A DNA stretch of 64,000 nt from Channallabes apus. Taxonomy: Eukaryota; Chordata; Actinopteri; Siluriformes; Clariidae. Below are positions 10,940 through 21,843 of this stretch, in pieces; the first letter of the stretch is position 1; each line of letters opens with the position of its first letter. Made by a program: the position numbers and the translations under genes. The stretch lies in the NCBI GenBank assembly GCA_030522415.1, contig CM060130.1, positions 22,404,465-22,468,464 on the forward strand. Direction: 5' to 3'. A model generated the notes under the pieces. The model was not told the origin of the DNA, searched no databases, and saw nothing but the letters and a program-made list of their open reading frames with translations.

Positions 10940-11109
10940 GTCTTTCAGCCAGTGATTGTGGACTGGGACAAAAAATAAATCAGCCCTGACCTTTTTGCTC
11001 CAGGCAGCTGAACACTACAGTAGAAGAATTGGTCTAGACGGACATCACCCATGTACAGAACATGTCAGATCATTTTACTATCCTGGAAAAGTGTGTTTTT
11101 TGTTTGCTT

Positions 11110-11260
11110 GTTTGTTTGTTTGACTCAGTCTGCTTGAAGAGGTTTATGAGAAAACTGTGAGAAGCAGCTCTGAGCCCGAGAGAGCAGCTGTAACCGGAGA
11201 AATGTTAATAATTTTTTCACTGAATAACAGAGTTCATAAAGCCGCAGACACTCACACAGT
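11110..11260 (+). pseudogene. Second, decayed copy of the GIMAP 3' end
   Basis: The tract around CTGCTTGAAGAGGTTTATGAG, then GCAGCTCTGAGCCCGAGAGAGC, repeats the terminal coding part of the tail and its 3' UTR (10770-10960) in degenerate form. The same secondary copy follows unit 2 at 52560-52760. This 3'-end duplication therefore predates the tandem duplication of the whole unit. Confidence 0.6.
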
Positions 11261-11363
11261 CAGAAACTGAGCGTGCAGTCCAGAGACAGTGGACAGAGCT
11301 GGACTGGGATAAAAATACAATTAATGTTTTTGCACTGTATACAGTATAAGTTATGTTGCTTTT

Positions 11364-11397
<34 letters not shown>

Positions 11398-11424
11398 GAT
11401 AAGTTACATCTCAATGAGTTCCTT

Positions 11425-11660
11425 TTATCATGAAGCTCCTCCCTACTGATTCAGCTTCCTCTCCTCCTCCTCCTCCTCATTCTGCCCTTCACTCCGGCCC
11501 TCATCATCGATTACACTTCACTCCTGCTCTCCTCTATGACTCTACACCTGATCTTCTACACCTGTCTGATGAAGCTGCACAATGAAGAGGAGGTGACTGC
11601 AGCAGTCTCTACAGATGTCTGGAATCTTTGCACATTTGGCTGCAAGCTTTTTCTCATGTA
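11425..11660 (+). other. Unrecognised hydrophobic ORF segment, unit 1
   Basis: An open frame reads a Leu-rich hydrophobic run, then PFTPALIIDYTS, LHLIFYTCLMKLHNEEEV and TAAVSTDVWNLCTFGCK before a TAG. It looks like a membrane-spanning segment followed by a short polar tail. The copy after unit 2 (52880-53110) is also open with mostly conservative changes. I do not recognise the family. It may be a terminal exon or part of the 3' UTR. Confidence 0.35.
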
Positions 11661-11817
11661 GCTTTTACAAATGACCTATTTTTATATGGGCGGAGCTAGA
11701 TACTTCATCGCTATGGTGCCATGTGATTGATCTTATGCTGTCAGCAGACAAATCAATGGTCCCTCAGTGGATCCCAATCTTTCAGTGATAGGCAAAAATA
11801 ATAATTCAATAAATGTA

Positions 11818-11850
11818 ATGATAATAATAATAATAATAATAATAATAATT
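11818..11850. repeat. (TAA)n microsatellite
   Basis: About eleven ATA/TAA repeats occur here. The same site in unit 2 (53258-53290) holds a shorter, interrupted run. Confidence 0.9.
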
Positions 11851-12107
11851 TGTATCAGCCCCACATTGTATTGGCCCACTGGGAAAATGCCCTTTATACC
11901 AGAGTCCCTGATGGCTCTGATGGTGGACATCACTGAGAAGAGAAATTAGCATAAGGTTAATTAAGGAGCTAATAAGCTAACAAACTGTCCTTTCACATTA
12001 CAAAAACTCTGTAAGGAAATGCCCTAACCAGCGTGTGTAGTGTAGATGTTTATTTTTTATATGATCTGTTCAGTTGGCTGTAAGTGTATAATATAATTTA
12101 AGTTAAT

Positions 12108-12339
12108 TCTTTATTTGTCACATATACATCACTGCACAGTAAAACTATTTCTTCACATATCCCAGTGTAACTGGGGTCAGAGTGCCGGGTCAGCCATGAT
12201 ACAGCGCTCCTGGAGCAGACAGGGTTAAGGGCCGCGCTCAAGGGCCCGACAATCACAACTTGATGGAGGTGGGACTCGAACCGCTGACCTACTGATCAGT
12301 AACTCAGTGCCTTAACCCTTTGAGCCACCACTGCCCCTA
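12108..12339 (-). repeat. tRNA-derived SINE
   Basis: Read on the minus strand the head is GGGGCAGTGGTGGCTCAAAG with a B box GGTTCGAGTCC, and the tail ends near GTGACAAATAAAGAATTAA. A truncated copy of the same insertion is present after unit 2 (53527-53640), where a deletion removed the head. The insertion therefore predates the duplication. Confidence 0.75.
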
Positions 12340-12954
12340 AAAACATATAAAATACATTAACACATATACAATATATTAACAATGAGGTAGTTACTCGCAG
12401 TTTCTTGGCATGCAGGGCAATTTATCTAGTCTTATGAGTAGGACATTTTGGGACACTTTACACACTGAATGTAAGTTTTTATAATATTGTAAGATATTAT
12501 AATCTAATAAGAAGATTCCTGTGTCCTGAGAACAGACCCTTCACTGTGCTTCCTCATGTCTTATGTGGTAACACCTTCTATATCCTGAACCCAGACTAAT
12601 ATACATCCACATGGCTCCTGTCTGCTAGAACCCTTTTGTTTAATCAGGAGAATGTAAATGTATTTCCTCTCTCCTGTCTGTCTCCGGGTCTCTATGACTG
12701 ACATGTTAATGACGGGTTCTTTTGATGTTTGTGACGTAGCACCGTTTAAACGTGCTCTCTTTGCTGAGAATAAATAGAGATCTTCAGACATCATGCCTGC
12801 GTGTGTGTGTGTGTATGTGTGTGTGTGTGTACCTCAATGTGTTCGATGCCTTTTATACAATAGAATTTTGACAAAATAATATTTAAATATAGAAGCACAT
12901 TTTATCTATTTATAACATCTACATAGGAGCACAATCACAAGACTTTTAGGTCAT

Positions 12955-13080
12955 GTGCGGTTATACAACCATTTCACTGCATATTATACTGTGTATGACT
13001 GTATGACTGTGTAAGACTGTGTATGACTGTATGAATTTACGTGACTAATAAAATTTGTACTGAATTTGAATTCAAACTAA
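12955..13080 (+). repeat. 3' tail of a Rex1-like LINE
   Basis: The tract CATTTCACTGCATATTATAC, then GTGTATGACTGTATGA, then AATAAAATTTG with a TTGAATT terminal repeat matches the 3' end of the LINE at 30976-32289. The same truncated tail follows unit 2 at 54335-54410, so it was present before the duplication. Confidence 0.7.
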
Positions 13081-13757
13081 GAATAAAGTGTCAGAGAATC
13101 TACTGGTTTTTACCGTACAGTAAGTGCAGATGGGTTGATGGTTTTACAGATGTTTTCTGTCCATTATTTGTTTGTTTGTTTGTTTGTTTGTTTTGTGTTG
13201 GAATGTTTTCATTAAAAACAAAAATATATTGTATGTCATATTTTACATAATTTGAAAGTATTTTGCATTACTGATCAACACTGCCATGTTGTAGCCATAT
13301 ATGACCTTCATGTGCTATGATCTCAATAAAAACAGATATTTTGTTTATATTTTGTACAATTTCTTTATGAAATCATCCTTCATTTTTACATGATCGTTGT
13401 TTTCAAAACTGTTTTTATCTCTTATAATTAAGTGGTGCTTTTATTGTCCAAATCTGGCTTCTGTTCATTTAAGATTCTTAATTCATGTCACAAATGTGTT
13501 TTAGCAGTTTGTGGAAAAATCAGTAGTGTTACATCCAAGTACAGATACACAGTATTTCACTCTACTGTGTCACTACTTTTCTCTCAGACAGTTCAAAGTC
13601 AACTCAGAGTGTTTTTTTTTTTACATTGAATACATGGAATACAACAGAACAGAAAACAATCTCAATGTACAATTTCAATCATTTATTAAAACACTGTCAG
13701 GCTTAAAAACATACATGACTGAAAAACATCACATCTGCATAAAATGGCAATAGGGCA

Positions 13758-16062
13758 CTATATGCAGTGCAGAATCTGTTGTTTATACTTCATGTGAAGA
13801 TCAAATGGTTTGAAATAAAACAGCTCATTAACGTTCACTACCTTTACAATTTGGTTTGGATGAGATCTGACTGTAAAAGCATGGTCATGGTCATCAAAAC
13901 AGAGTGTTTCCATCAGTGTTCCACAGAGCAGTACATGTTCATCTTTCACAGCAATAGTCTTGATCTTACAAAACACTGGCATCTCACATGCTACTTCTGT
14001 ACAGATAATAAAGGCAGGGCGATACTCTGTGCCATGATGTTTGATCCACTTTACAGAATAGACAAGTTCTGATATTTCCACCCCTAATTTGGAAGCAATG
14101 TCCATGCCACCTTTAAGTCCACTGAGTTCCATCATCTTCCCTGGACCAAGAGTCAATGTGTGCTGGCTAAAAGACTCCCAGTGTATTGCCATACTACTCT
14201 GGTGCTTTTTGGCTAGCGTTTTGGTGATGTTTTTCAAGCTTTTTAATTGTGTTTTAAAGAAGTTGTGTTTCGCTTCATAACGCATACACCACATGTGCAG
14301 AATTGGTCCAATTTTCCTTATACACTGTGGGTGGTAATGTATCATTATGTGATGCTTTGGCAACAGATTTTTTTTCAGGAAATAATTTTTTGAATAGCTG
14401 GTGATGTTCAGTTATTAAGTGTTTAAGATAAATGGTCATGCCTTCTGTTAGGACTGGTGTACAATACAATGTTAACAATCTGTAGAAGTAAAAGCAAAAG
14501 ATACGGGTGTTTATCATCTCTCTGCACTAAATCACCAAATAACAGAGGCATGTTGCGTAACAAGCACCAAGATTGGATGGCATTTAAACCTAAATCGTTG
14601 CTTCCACCAAACAATTTGACCATTGGAGGACGGTTCCTCTGCTGATTGTAACCATAATCAAAAGCATGTATTCGACCAGCAAGATCATCAGCACTTAGGA
14701 AATTATGCACAATGTACTGCAGAACAAGTTTTACCTCTAGCTGAGCGACACCTTCCAAAATGTCGTGCATTATATCCACAGCAAAATTGTTTGGTGTGTT
14801 GAAATACTTCAGTGAATTTAACAAACACACCCGTTTGACGCCATAAACATGAGGTAGTGTAGAGTCATCTTGTAACCTTTTACAATGCAGAGCATGCATC
14901 TCAGGTGTTTTTAGAACAACTTCAGGGTTATCTTCGGAAAACACATATTGAAAGCGATCTTTCTCAAGAACACAGAGACGACAGCAATATTGAGCCCCAA
15001 ATGACTCCAGAAATCCTAATAAAGTGTGTAAGCCAAGGTTATCCCCTGTGACTTGAACAACTGTCCCCCTTACACAAAGTCTAAATAACGGATTCTTAAC
15101 CCCCTCAATCTCAAGCACTTTTAGATCATTTACTAGAGGCTCAATTATAGAATTAAAACCATACCGTCTAATATCCTGTGCATGAAAGAGGGCACATAAA
15201 TGAATGTTATCCAGTGAGGAGTTAAATATGGGGGGAAAATTCCTCAATGTAAAATAGATAGCACCCAATTTGTGTATACCTTTTTTGGAACCCAAAGGAT
15301 TAGCGGTCTCGAAATCATCATAAAATAACTGAATTTGTAAAGCATCTTTTTCTGTGCAAAATAAAGGATTACTTTTAAAATGTGCCGCATCACTTAAGTC
15401 AACATAAACACCTTCCTTTGGAACACGCCTGGGTTTAAACAAATCAGTAAGATGCGGATTTTGTAAAATTGACTTTAGTGTTTCTAAAATGGGAATATAA
15501 GAAAATGTATCTGTTACAACAACTTGATCAAATGTTCCAGTGGTTTTATTTCTCCTGCTATCAAATCTTGTGCCAAGCACTATTTCGGTTGGTTCCACAT
15601 GTCATGTGGAGACAGACAGAGCAAAGCTGCATCCTGGGCCTGACTGTGAATCTCAAAAACTATTTCCTCCATAGATGAAACAAAACCACTTACAGCAGAA
15701 TGACGTAACCCAGCAAATTTTAGTTGCGCAACAGCAGATGCACACATATCCAAAGTGCTCTTTTTTGACTTTAACAATCCAGATGTTGTGGTCACCTCTC
15801 CAACAGAGCCAATCTGATCAAATGTTTGAGCACTACTTTGTCCTTCTGCCTTAGCAGTCTCATAGTTGTCAATGGGGTCAAAATGCTGGTCACTTTGCTC
15901 AGGATGTTTTGTATTCAAATGTTTTCTGAACCCTGAAAAAGTCCCAAACACAGAACAACAACCTGCCTCTACACATTTAAGGCGAAGCTTCTTTCCAGGA
16001 ACAAAACCATGAACTAATCTGAAGTGCCTAAGAAGCAATTTTGAACCATATAACTCAAACAA
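13758..16062 (-). pseudogene. CMC/EnSpm-like transposase, frameshifted
   Basis: The minus-strand frames join into one protein. The N terminus (16062-15580) has C2H2-like spacing (LKCVEAGCCSVFGTFSGFRKH, then KHPEQ). A large middle part follows (15598-14423) with GDNLGLHTLLGFLESF and NNFAVDIMHDILEGVAQ. The C-terminal part (14517-13758) contains HHIMIHYHPQCIRKIGP and MWCMRYEAKHNFFK. GDNLG and the D-x-MH-x3-EG box are features of CACTA/Plavaka-type transposases, so I place it in the CMC superfamily. Frames change near 15590, near 14430 and at the A8 run near 14370, so the gene is inactive. It lies directly after the gene at 16112-18793 and probably forms one element with it. Confidence 0.6.
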
Positions 16063-16111
16063 AACACTTCATGAGGGTAGAAAAACTTAGCTACTTAAAT
16101 TTATCACCTAG

Positions 16112-18793
16112 CTAAGCATCCTTGCTCTAACCTCAGCAACACGAGGACACTCCTTCACTTTGCCAACATCTATGTTGTACACAGTGGTCTGAATGAAAGT
16201 GTTCATGTTGTGTAGCATAATGTTGTAAGAGGTGCCAAAAACAAAGTGTGCCTTAAACAGCTCGTCAACGGCACCAAGAGAAGAGATTGACTTGCATGGA
16301 ATGGCCTGCCGATCAAGAACGATGAAGTACTGGTGAACTGAATTCTTCTGAGGTCCCACGGCCAGGAGGTAGGGCTGAGCACCAGCTGTAATTTCCCGAA
16401 GATGCTCCTCAATGTTTGTTCCACTCTGAGAAAGCCAAGCAAATTGGAAGAGAACTATCACCAATATGTTAAATATAAAACAGAAAAATCAATAAAACAA
16501 GAAAAAAAAAACCTTCTTGAAGACAACAAGGTGTTTTTCTGCTTGAGAGGCAGACACCTTTCCTGGTCTTTTCCGGCCTTGGGCAGAAGGTGGGATCAGA
16601 TGCAACAGAAGTATTATAGAAGAGAGGTCGCTGTCCCAACCTGTTTACACACATACATTATGTTAGCAAAATCTGATCAATAATGCAAACTGGAAATGAA
16701 ATAAAAGAATGGAAAGAACATGTATGGGTAGCAAATCTTAATATTCCTCATTAATATTTAAAGTATAAACCTAATCTTAAACATCTTACCAAAGTCAACA
16801 CCATCTTCTGGGTCACCAGTAGGAGATTCAGCTGCCAGCAGTAGTTCTTCCAAATCACTGGTGCTTGGAAGCTTTTTACACTGCTGAATCACTTTTGTCT
16901 TGAATGCAGTTGTCCACTTTTCCAGTAGCTTGCCTGACACTCCTTCTCCAAACATCAGAACAAAGTCTTGCTCAATCTAAGAAGAGGCAGAAAAGGATGA
17001 GCCAATTGTTTTTTTTCTAAGTACCAGACAAATCATTATGGATATAAACCCAAGCAAGTAGTGAATAAACTTACATTTAAACATCAGTACAATTTATTGT
17101 ATTGTTAAATTGTTAAACGTATGATTATAAACACTTTACCAAGCCTTTAATGTCTTTGAATCGTGGAAAGACGGAAAATCGTGTCAATATATTACTTGAC
17201 TGCATGGGGTCAAGAACCATGTTGCGGCGATAATCGAATGTCAATTTCATTTTTTTCTTGATGGCGTCCTCATCAGAAGAATGGCTCAGGAATGCAATTG
17301 CTTCCTTACATTCATCCTCACTCAGGGTGGTCTCTGAATTCAACTCTGACTGCCGTCTTACAGTTGGTCCACCAGACACTGCTTCAGCAGAAGTTCCTTG
17401 TCCTGATGATGAACAACAAAACATTTTAAAAGCTTCAACACTGCTCAATGAATGACAAATGAAGTTAATCCTTAAACAGGCAATTTAGCAAGAGAACTCC
17501 TGTAAAAGATTGCAGAATGAGCTACATAAAAGTCAAAAAAAGGTAGATTTCAGAATTTCATTGTGTACCTTCAAATGACGCACGTCGTTCCTTAGCTAAG
17601 CCTCTCTGTATACAGTAGTTTTGATTCTCCATGCCAAGTACCCAGTACCGCTTTCGCCATCATAATAATGTTCCTTAGAAAAATACAAATAAAGATAAAA
17701 AGTCTTTATATTCAACAGCAAAATACACAGTCTGTAGTATGGCTATGTGAGATTAGCAGCATTTAAAATGCCAACACAGAATTAAAACTCAAAGCTGACA
17801 CTTACGTAGCCATTTTTAGAAAAGGGGTCACTCAGGTAAGGGAACAAAGCCACAATTCCTCTGGCATATTTTTCTTTCACTTGCCTTGGTGGTGATGTAC
17901 TGCAGTAAAAAAAAAAGAGAGAGATTTTTTGTGTCTTTGGCATGAATTTAAACAACAACAACTAAAAATTTAAACTAGAGAGATCATATATACACCGGGT
18001 AATGATTATGAAGATTACCCATTCTTTTCTGTCATGTCAGCTGTTAAGATGTTAACCATTTTCCTCCTTATTTCGTCACCCAGAGACTTAGTTCGGTCGT
18101 ATTCATTTATTATATTCTCCCCACCAGGTTTCTGGACAAGAATGGTTTCCACCAACTCAAAAAATATATAAATAAATAAATAAATAATATTTGTATATAT
18201 CAGTAAGTCTCATAAATCAACTTGGAGTCAATGGAAGAAGACAGGGACTGATTTGACTGGCCATGAGATGCTTGTGGAGAGGCTGAGCCCAAGTCTGTTT
18301 GCAGATAAATAATTATGGGGAATTATTGTTAATTAGTAGTATTACATTTCTAATGAGTAATGTAATAAATACAAACCTGCATTATGTTTTATGGTAAGAA
18401 CTCCAACTGATGATCTGACTACATCCTCAAAAACATCATCATCCACCTCAGTCCCTGATTCATCAAAAACCTTCACATTCTCGGGTACAGATGGAACACC
18501 AAACTTTAAAAATGCTTTTAAAAAAAACACGCAATTTAATGAGAAAGTATACAGACTTACAAGGTTTTACACAGCAATGATTAACTTTGAACATCAGGGC
18601 ACAAGCAATATGTGACTATACATATTCTCATATAAAATTACTAGACATTCATCAAGTAACAAATAAAAATACATAAAAATTTATGTAATGAAAGGATGTG
18701 TTTGTTTTTACCAGCAGTCAAAAATTCCTCCAGGCTCTGGTCAGTTATCTTGACACATTTTTGAGAATCCCCAAGTTTCACCTTAACCAGCAT
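16112..18793 (-). pseudogene. Multi-exon accessory gene of the EnSpm-like element
   Basis: Ten or so minus-strand exons can be followed by GT/AG borders. 18793-18711 begins MLVKVKLGDSQKCVKITDQS (PB1/ubiquitin-like look). Then come 18524-18378 (KFGVPSVPENVKVFDESG), about 18296-18215, about 18155-18020 (QKPGGENIINEYDRTKSLGD), about 17900-17815 (VKEKYARGIVALFPYLSDP), about 17690-17575, 17420-17140 (LTFDYRRNMVLDPM), 16978-16796, about 16640-16510 and 16440-16112 (SVHQYFIVLDRQAIP, ends at TAG). I recognise this layout as a widespread uncharacterised fish protein found beside such transposases. Its biochemical role is unknown. A small indel near 17620 breaks the frame after GYLAWRIKT, so this copy is inactive. 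Confidence 0.5.
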
Positions 18794-18908
18794 GATCTGT
18801 AAGAAGTGACAAGAGTATAACACAGATTATAGTATAAAAAGATTTCATGCCCAACATATAAATAAAAATGCCCAATGCAACCATGGGGGGGCGCAATCCA
18901 GTGTCTTC

Positions 18909-19820
18909 TTGTGCCAGTCCCAAATCTGGATAAATGCAGAGGGTTGTGTCAGGAAGGGCATCCGACGTAAAACATTTGCCAAATCAATTATGCGAATCAG
19001 AAATGTCATTTCCATACCGGATCGGTCGTGGCCCGGGTTAACAACGACCGCCACTGGTGCTGTTGACCTACAGGGTGCCAGTGGAAATTGGGCTACTGTT
19101 GGTCGAAGAAGGAGAGGAGGAAGGCGTGTTCGAAAGCAGAGAGAGAAGAGGAAAGGCAAGAGTTTAGGAGTGAAAGTAGGGACCTTGAATGTTGGGACCA
19201 TGACAGGGAAGGGAAGAGAGTTGGTTGATATGATGCAGAGAAGGAAGGTGGATATACTGTGTGTCCAGGAGACCAGGTGGAAAGGTAGCAAAGCTAGAAG
19301 CTTAGGATCAGGGTTCAAGTTGTTTTACCATGGTGTGGATAGGAAAAGAAATGGAGTAGGAGTTATTCTGAAAGAGGAGTTTGTTAGGAATGTTCTAGAG
19401 GTGAAGAGAGTATCAGATAGGGTGATGAGTCTGAAGCTGGAAATTGATGGTGTGATGTTCAATGTTGTTAGTGGTTATGCTCCACAGGTAGGATGTGTGT
19501 TAGAAGAGAAGGAGAAATTCTGGAGTGAGTTAGATGAAGTGATGCAGAGCATCCCCAGAGGTGAGAGAGTTGTGATTGGTGCAGACTTCAATGGACATGT
19601 TGGGGAAGGGAACAGAGGGGATGAAAATGTGATGGGCAGGTTTGGTCTTCAGGACAGGAATGTAGAAGGACAGATGGTGGTGGACTTTGCAAAGAGGATG
19701 GAAATGGCAGTTGTAAATACTTTCTTCCAGAAGAGGCAGGAACATAGGGTGACATATAAGAGCGGAGGCAGAAGCACTCAGGTGGACTACAAGCACTCTT
19801 GTGTCGACGTTGTAATCTGA
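18909..19820 (+). pseudogene. RTE LINE endonuclease domain
   Basis: The frame encodes an APE-type endonuclease: VGTLNVGTMTGKGRELVDMM, then ILCVQETRWKGSKAR (catalytic Glu), VVSGYAPQVG, VVIGADFNGHVGEGN (Asp and Asn) and a C-terminal THR/YKSGGR-type block. It nicks target DNA to prime reverse transcription. The first 60 residues are translated from what is usually leader sequence. The frame ends prematurely at TGA (19820) where a short deletion removed the SxxxxDH-like block. Confidence 0.8.
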
Positions 19821-21801
19821 AAGAGATCAGTGACTGCAAAGTGTTGGTAGGGGAGAGTGTAGCCAGACAACACAGAATGGTGGTGTGTAAAATAACCCTG
19901 GTGGTGAGGAAGGTGAAGAGGACAAAGGCAGAGCAGAGGACAAAGTGGTGGAAGCTGACAAAGGAAGAATGTTGTGTAGTCTTTAGGGAGGAGTTGAGAC
20001 AAGCTATGGGTGGTCAGGAGATGCTTCCAGTTGACTGGACAACTACAGCCAATGTGATCAGGGAGACAGGTAAGAGGGTACTTGGTGAATCATCAGGTAA
20101 GGGAAAAGGGGACAAGGAGACTTGGTGGTGGAATGAGGAAGTCCAGGAGTGTATACAGGGAAAGAGGCTAGCCAAGAAGAAGTGGGACACTGAGAGGACT
20201 GAGAGTAGACAGGAGTACAGGGAGATGCACCGTCAGGTGAAGGTAGAAGTGGCAAAGGCCAAACAAAGAGCATATGAGGACTTGTATGCTAGGCTGGACA
20301 GTAAAGAGGGAGAGGTGGATCTGTACAGGTTGGCGAGGCAAAGAGATAGAGATAGGAAGGATGTGCAGCAGGTTAGAGTGATTAAAGATAGAGATGGAAA
20401 TGTACTGACAGATGCCAGGAGGGTGATGGGAAGATGAAAGGAGTACTTTGAGGAGTTGATGAATGAGGAAAATGAAAGAGAACAAAGAGTAGAAGAGGTG
20501 ACTGTTGTGAAGCAGGAAGTAGCAAATATTAGTAAAAGTGAGGTGAGAAGGGCGTTGAAGAGGATGAAGAGTGGAAAGGCTGTTGGTCCTGATGACATAC
20601 CTGTGGAGGTATGGAAGTGCTTAGGAGAGGTGGCAGTAGAGTTTCTGACTAGTTTGTTTAACGAGATCTTGGAGAATGAGAGGATTCCAGAGGAATGGAG
20701 GAGAAGTGTATTGGTGCCGATTTTTAAGAACAAGGGAGATGTGCAGAGCTGTGGCAATTACAGAGGCATAAAGCTAATGAGCCATACAATGAAGCTGTGG
20801 GAAAGAGTAGTGGAAGCTAGGTTAAGGGCAGAGGTGAGAATTTGTGAGCAGCAATATGGTTTTATGCCTAGAAAGAGTACATCAGATGCAGTATTTGGTT
20901 TGAGGATGCTGGTGGAGAAGTACAGAGAAGGTAATAAAGAGTTGCATTGTGTCTTTGTAGATTTAGAGAAAGCGTACGACAGGGTGCCGAGAGAGGAGTT
21001 GTGGTGTTGTATGAGGAAGTCTGGAGTGGCAGAGAAGTATGTTAGAGTGGTGCAGGACATGTATGAGAGCTGTAAGACAGTGGTAAGATGTGCTGTAGGT
21101 GTGACAGAAGAGTTCAAGGTGGAGGTTTGGAGAGGTGGAGGTACGCTCTGGAAAGCAGAGGAATGAAGGTTAGCCTCAGCAAGACGGAATACATGTGTGT
21201 GAATGAGAGGGACCCAAGAGGAACAGTGAGGCTACAGGGAGCAGAGGTAAAGAAGGTGCAGGATTTTAAGTACTTAGGGTCAACGGTCGAGAGCAACGGA
21301 GAGTGTTCAAAGGAGGTGAAGAGACGAGTACAGGCAGGTTGGAATGGGTGGAGAAAAGTGTCAGGTGTGTTGTGCGATAAAAGAGTATCAGCGAGAATGA
21401 AAGGAAAGGTGTACAGGACAGTGGTGAGACCAGCAATGCTCTACGGCTTAGAGACAGTGGCACTGAAGAAAGGACAGGAGGCAGAGCTAGAGGTAGCAGA
21501 GCTGAAGATGTTGAGGTTCTCTTTGGGAGTGACAAGGATGGATAGGATCAAGAATGAGTTCATCAGAGGGACAACCCATGTGAGATGTTTTGGAGATAAA
21601 GTCAGAGAGGCCAGATTGAGGTGGTTTGGACATGTTAAGAGGAGAGATGGTGAATATATCGGTAGAAGGATGCTGAGGTTGGAACTGCCAGGCAGGAGGT
21701 CTAGAGGAAGACCAAAGAGGAGATTCATGGATGCAGTGAGAGAGGACATGAAGTTAGTTGGTGTGAGATGGAGGCAGATGATTCGCTGTGGCGACCCCTG
21801 A
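19799..21801 (+). pseudogene. RTE LINE reverse transcriptase, catalytic box deleted
   Basis: Three overlapping frames give the linker (19799-20437), RT fingers and palm (20456-21166; [56 protein letters not shown]) and thumb/C-terminal domain (21088-21801; KVSLSKTEYMCVNERD, FKYLGSTVESNGECSKEV, LRWFGHVKRRD). At about 21125 the sequence jumps from EEFKVEV straight to the segment before KVSLSKTEY. That removes the QGSALSP block and the FADD catalytic aspartates. The element could not reverse transcribe by itself. Confidence 0.85.
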
Positions 21802-21843
21802 AAGGGAACAGCCGAAAGACAAATATATAAATAAAAATGCCCA

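Larger units (their letters stand above)
18875..21824 (+). mobile_element. RTE-type LINE with internal deletion
   Basis: A non-LTR retrotransposon is bounded by a perfect 19-bp target duplication (18856-18874 and 21825-21843, ATATAAATAAAAATGCCCA). It holds an endonuclease domain followed by a reverse transcriptase and the conserved 3' end GGCGACCCCTGAAAGGGAAC. It has a short 3' tail rather than poly(A), as is usual for RTE elements. It inserted just 5' of the EnSpm-like accessory gene. Frames break at about 19790, 20437 and 21125. Confidence 0.9.
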
